DNA from: Syntrophomonadaceae bacterium
Lineage (GTDB): Bacteria > Bacillota > Syntrophomonadia > Syntrophomonadales > Syntrophomonadaceae
NCBI GenBank assembly: GCA_012840625.1
Contig: DUSB01000114.1
Location: forward strand, 1-6,402
Length of the DNA: 6,402 nucleotides
Direction: 5' to 3'
The stretch's first letter is position 1, and the number at the start of each line of letters is the position of its first letter. The position numbers and the translations under genes are program-made. The notes below the pieces were generated by a model that made no database searches, was not told the DNA's origin, and worked only from the letters and a program-made list of their open reading frames with translations. Positions 5,528 through 6,402 of the stretch are shown here, in pieces.

Positions 5528-5944
5528 TTAAAATCCTCTGCCTCTTCCTTGGTATAAGGTTTCCCCCGTTTCAACCACCGGTGAGAAAATGAAGGGGAAA
5601 GTTACCAGCAAAATACTGACAATAACAAAAACTACCAGGAGAACCTTGCGCATCTTATCCGTATCGATAAGCCTGCGGTAGAGCAACACGATCTGTTGCC
5701 AGTGCAGCACAATATGTAGAACCAGGAGCCCCAGCAACAGGAATCCCAGGTACAGGTGAATATCCTTCCATGATTCTTTTCCAAGCCCCAGCATGGTCAT
5801 CTGTACCTTTTGGCCATATACTGATCGGGCCGCTTTACCGCTCAGCAATACGAAACGGTTTAAAAATCCTGTTCCTGCTAAGGCCATCATATTTAAAAAC
5901 ATAATGGCATCAATGATAAAATTCACTTTGCTTTTAGCCTTCAT
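5528..5944 (-). CDS. DUF4405 membrane protein (cytochrome b-like), C-terminus probably frameshifted
   Basis: ATG 5944 follows AGGTAGGAG and opens MKAKSKVNFIID, the usual DUF4405 beginning; an in-frame ATG at 6052 is rejected because that stretch belongs to another gene. As written the protein has 138 residues with four membrane helices (about 8-33, 48-54 partly, 64-84, 99-121). His residues H63, H77 and H81 in IHLYLG...LHIVLHW are the likely heme or quinone-side ligands of this family, found with anaerobic redox enzymes. The written frame ends ETLYQGRGRGF at 5528. Removing one C from the CCCCC run 5563-5567 (plus strand) gives instead ETGKPYTKEEAEDFKQRIYQ and a stop at 5482-5484, close to the terminator: 153 residues. 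The latter tail looks more natural, but which frame is real is not settled. Confidence 0.82.
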   Translation of the reverse strand: MKAKSKVNFIIDAIMFLNMMALAGTGFLNRFVLLSGKAARSVYGQKVQMTMLGLGKESWKDIHLYLGFLLLGLLVLHIVLHWQQIVLLYRRLIDTDKMRKVLLVVFVIVSILLVTFPFIFSPVVETGETLYQGRGRGF

Positions 5945-5960
5945 TATTACTCCTACCTCT

Positions 5961-6150
5961 CTAATAAAAATGTTTTTCCTGTTCCCGGCCATGTGTAATG
6001 CTCCAATTTTTAAGAGCCACATAAAAGGTTTCTTCGCCAACGGAATCCTCATTAAAAGACTTCAATATTAATCCCTGCCCGCATATAAATTCTGGTTTGG
6101 TGATCTAGCGGTGTAGAAGCGATCCAATATTCAAATTTTTCCTGTTTAAA
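5961..6150 (-). pseudogene. Small unknown protein gene with an apparent one-base frameshift
   Basis: On the minus strand a coding-like frame reads KQEKFEYWIASTPLDHQT (6147-6094), then RIYMRAGINIEVF and stops at TAA 6054-6052. If one T of the TTTT run (6057-6054) is dropped, the frame continues NEDSVGEETFYVALKNWS (from about 6053) to HGREQEKHFY and TAG at 5963-5961, 16 nt before the DUF4405 ATG. The joined product would have roughly 63 residues, soluble and beta-rich; I recognise no family. A very strong ribosome site, GGGAGGTGAT (6160-6151), precedes it, but no ATG, GTG or TTG sits at proper spacing in frame, so the start also seems damaged. It probably formed an operon with the DUF4405 gene. 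Confidence 0.55.
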
Positions 6151-6224
6151 ATCACCTCCCTTAACCAGGATATATTATTAATTCCCCGGATCCCAGGGCA
6201 AAGCTCTGCTCTATATGTAAAAAT

Positions 6225-6258
6225 AGTATATACCACAGGTTCATATATGGTATATACT
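6225..6258 (-). repeat. Perfect 11-bp inverted repeat, operator or terminator
   Basis: AGTATATACCA (6225-6235) and TGGTATATACT (6248-6258) are exact reverse complements with a 12-nt gap. Each arm contains the self-complementary octamer GTATATAC, so the site is also two identical palindromic boxes 24 bp apart. On the minus strand the second arm is followed by ATTTTTACA, which would suit a weak terminator for a gene ending at 6241. Alternatively, it lies upstream of the small-gene/DUF4405 operon and could be its operator. Confidence 0.5.
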
Positions 6259-6402
6259 GCCTGAAATCCGTTCATAATATGCCAGCCGGATGCCAATCAT
6301 CGTTTGGTTTAATATATAATCAAGAATGGATATTAATAGGCCATCAGGCTTGATATTATATCTAGTAACAGTGAGAAATATCATCAAAGTCCAATAGCCG
6401 CT
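6241..6402 (-). CDS. Possible 3' end of a minus-strand gene running off the window
   Basis: From the right edge the minus strand stays open for 53 codons and ends in TGA at 6243-6241, despite AT-rich composition. The sequence (for example PDGLLISILDYILNQTMIGI, then RLAYYERISGSIYHI) mixes hydrophobic and charged residues in a protein-like way, but no motif is recognised. The inverted repeat at 6225-6258 with a T run could be its terminator, although the stop would fall in the loop. A chance open frame of this length is not excluded. Confidence 0.3.
   Translation of the reverse strand, partial: SGYWTLMIFLTVTRYNIKPDGLLISILDYILNQTMIGIRLAYYERISGSIYHI

Noticed and set aside
5945..6052. Upstream ATG extending the DUF4405 protein by 36 residues
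   Set aside because: The added residues do not resemble the family; the same DNA codes the better second half of the small gene, and ATG 5944 has a good ribosome site.
5793..6071. 92-codon plus-strand open frame
   Set aside because: Antisense to the DUF4405 gene and the small frameshifted gene; no ribosome site or protein-like features.
6105..6296. 63-codon minus-strand open frame
   Set aside because: Crosses the inverted repeat and the ribosome site GGGAGGTGAT, and its 3' part overlaps a more coding-like frame; no motif seen.

Overview
The window looks like accessory DNA from a low-GC, Gram-positive-type anaerobe (Clostridia or Negativicutes-like Firmicute). The grounds are strong GGAGG-type ribosome sites, an Agr-type peptide quorum-sensing locus, and a DUF4405 membrane protein of a kind common in anaerobic Firmicutes. 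The species cannot be named from this sequence.

Left third (1-2010). The 3' end of an unrecognised plus-strand gene (2-223) converges on a minus-strand agr-like operon. In transcription order this has a candidate promoter (1982-2010), a 32-codon membrane-peptide ORF with an excellent ribosome site (1838-1936) that looks like the first helix of an AgrC-type sensor, agrB (1171-1782), an overlapping 44-codon agrD (1047-1181), and a REC-LytTR response regulator (332-1045). The AgrD peptide has no cysteine, so any cyclic signal would have to close through serine (a lactone). No intact sensor kinase is present.

Middle (2010-5130). A divergent intergenic region leads to a plus-strand cassette. It encodes a 171-residue secreted protein of unknown family (2271-2786), then a 15-bp inverted repeat, a MacB/FtsX-type ABC permease (2909-4060), its ATPase (4066-4752), and a third gene starting at 4810 with one N-terminal membrane helix. 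The third gene is cut off after about 37 codons, where it runs into antisense, frame-broken fragments of an IS3-family transposase. The layout (exported protein, permease, ATPase, probably a truncated membrane-fusion adaptor) suggests a peptide or toxin export/self-protection unit. Its position opposite the agr operon suggests, but does not prove, quorum control.

Right third (5130-6402). A 52-residue ribbon-helix-helix regulator (5223-5381) faces a minus-strand operon across a bidirectional terminator (5419-5468). That operon has a small unknown gene and a DUF4405 heme-type membrane protein. Both seem to carry one extra base in a short homopolymer (T4 at 6054-6057, G5 at 5563-5567), which points to decay or to sequencing error. 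The last 160 bases may hold the 3' end of another minus-strand gene.

Overall this is a quorum-sensing locus beside a possible bacteriocin-like export cassette, with clear signs of erosion: lost sensor, truncated third ABC gene, scrambled IS fragments and frameshifts.
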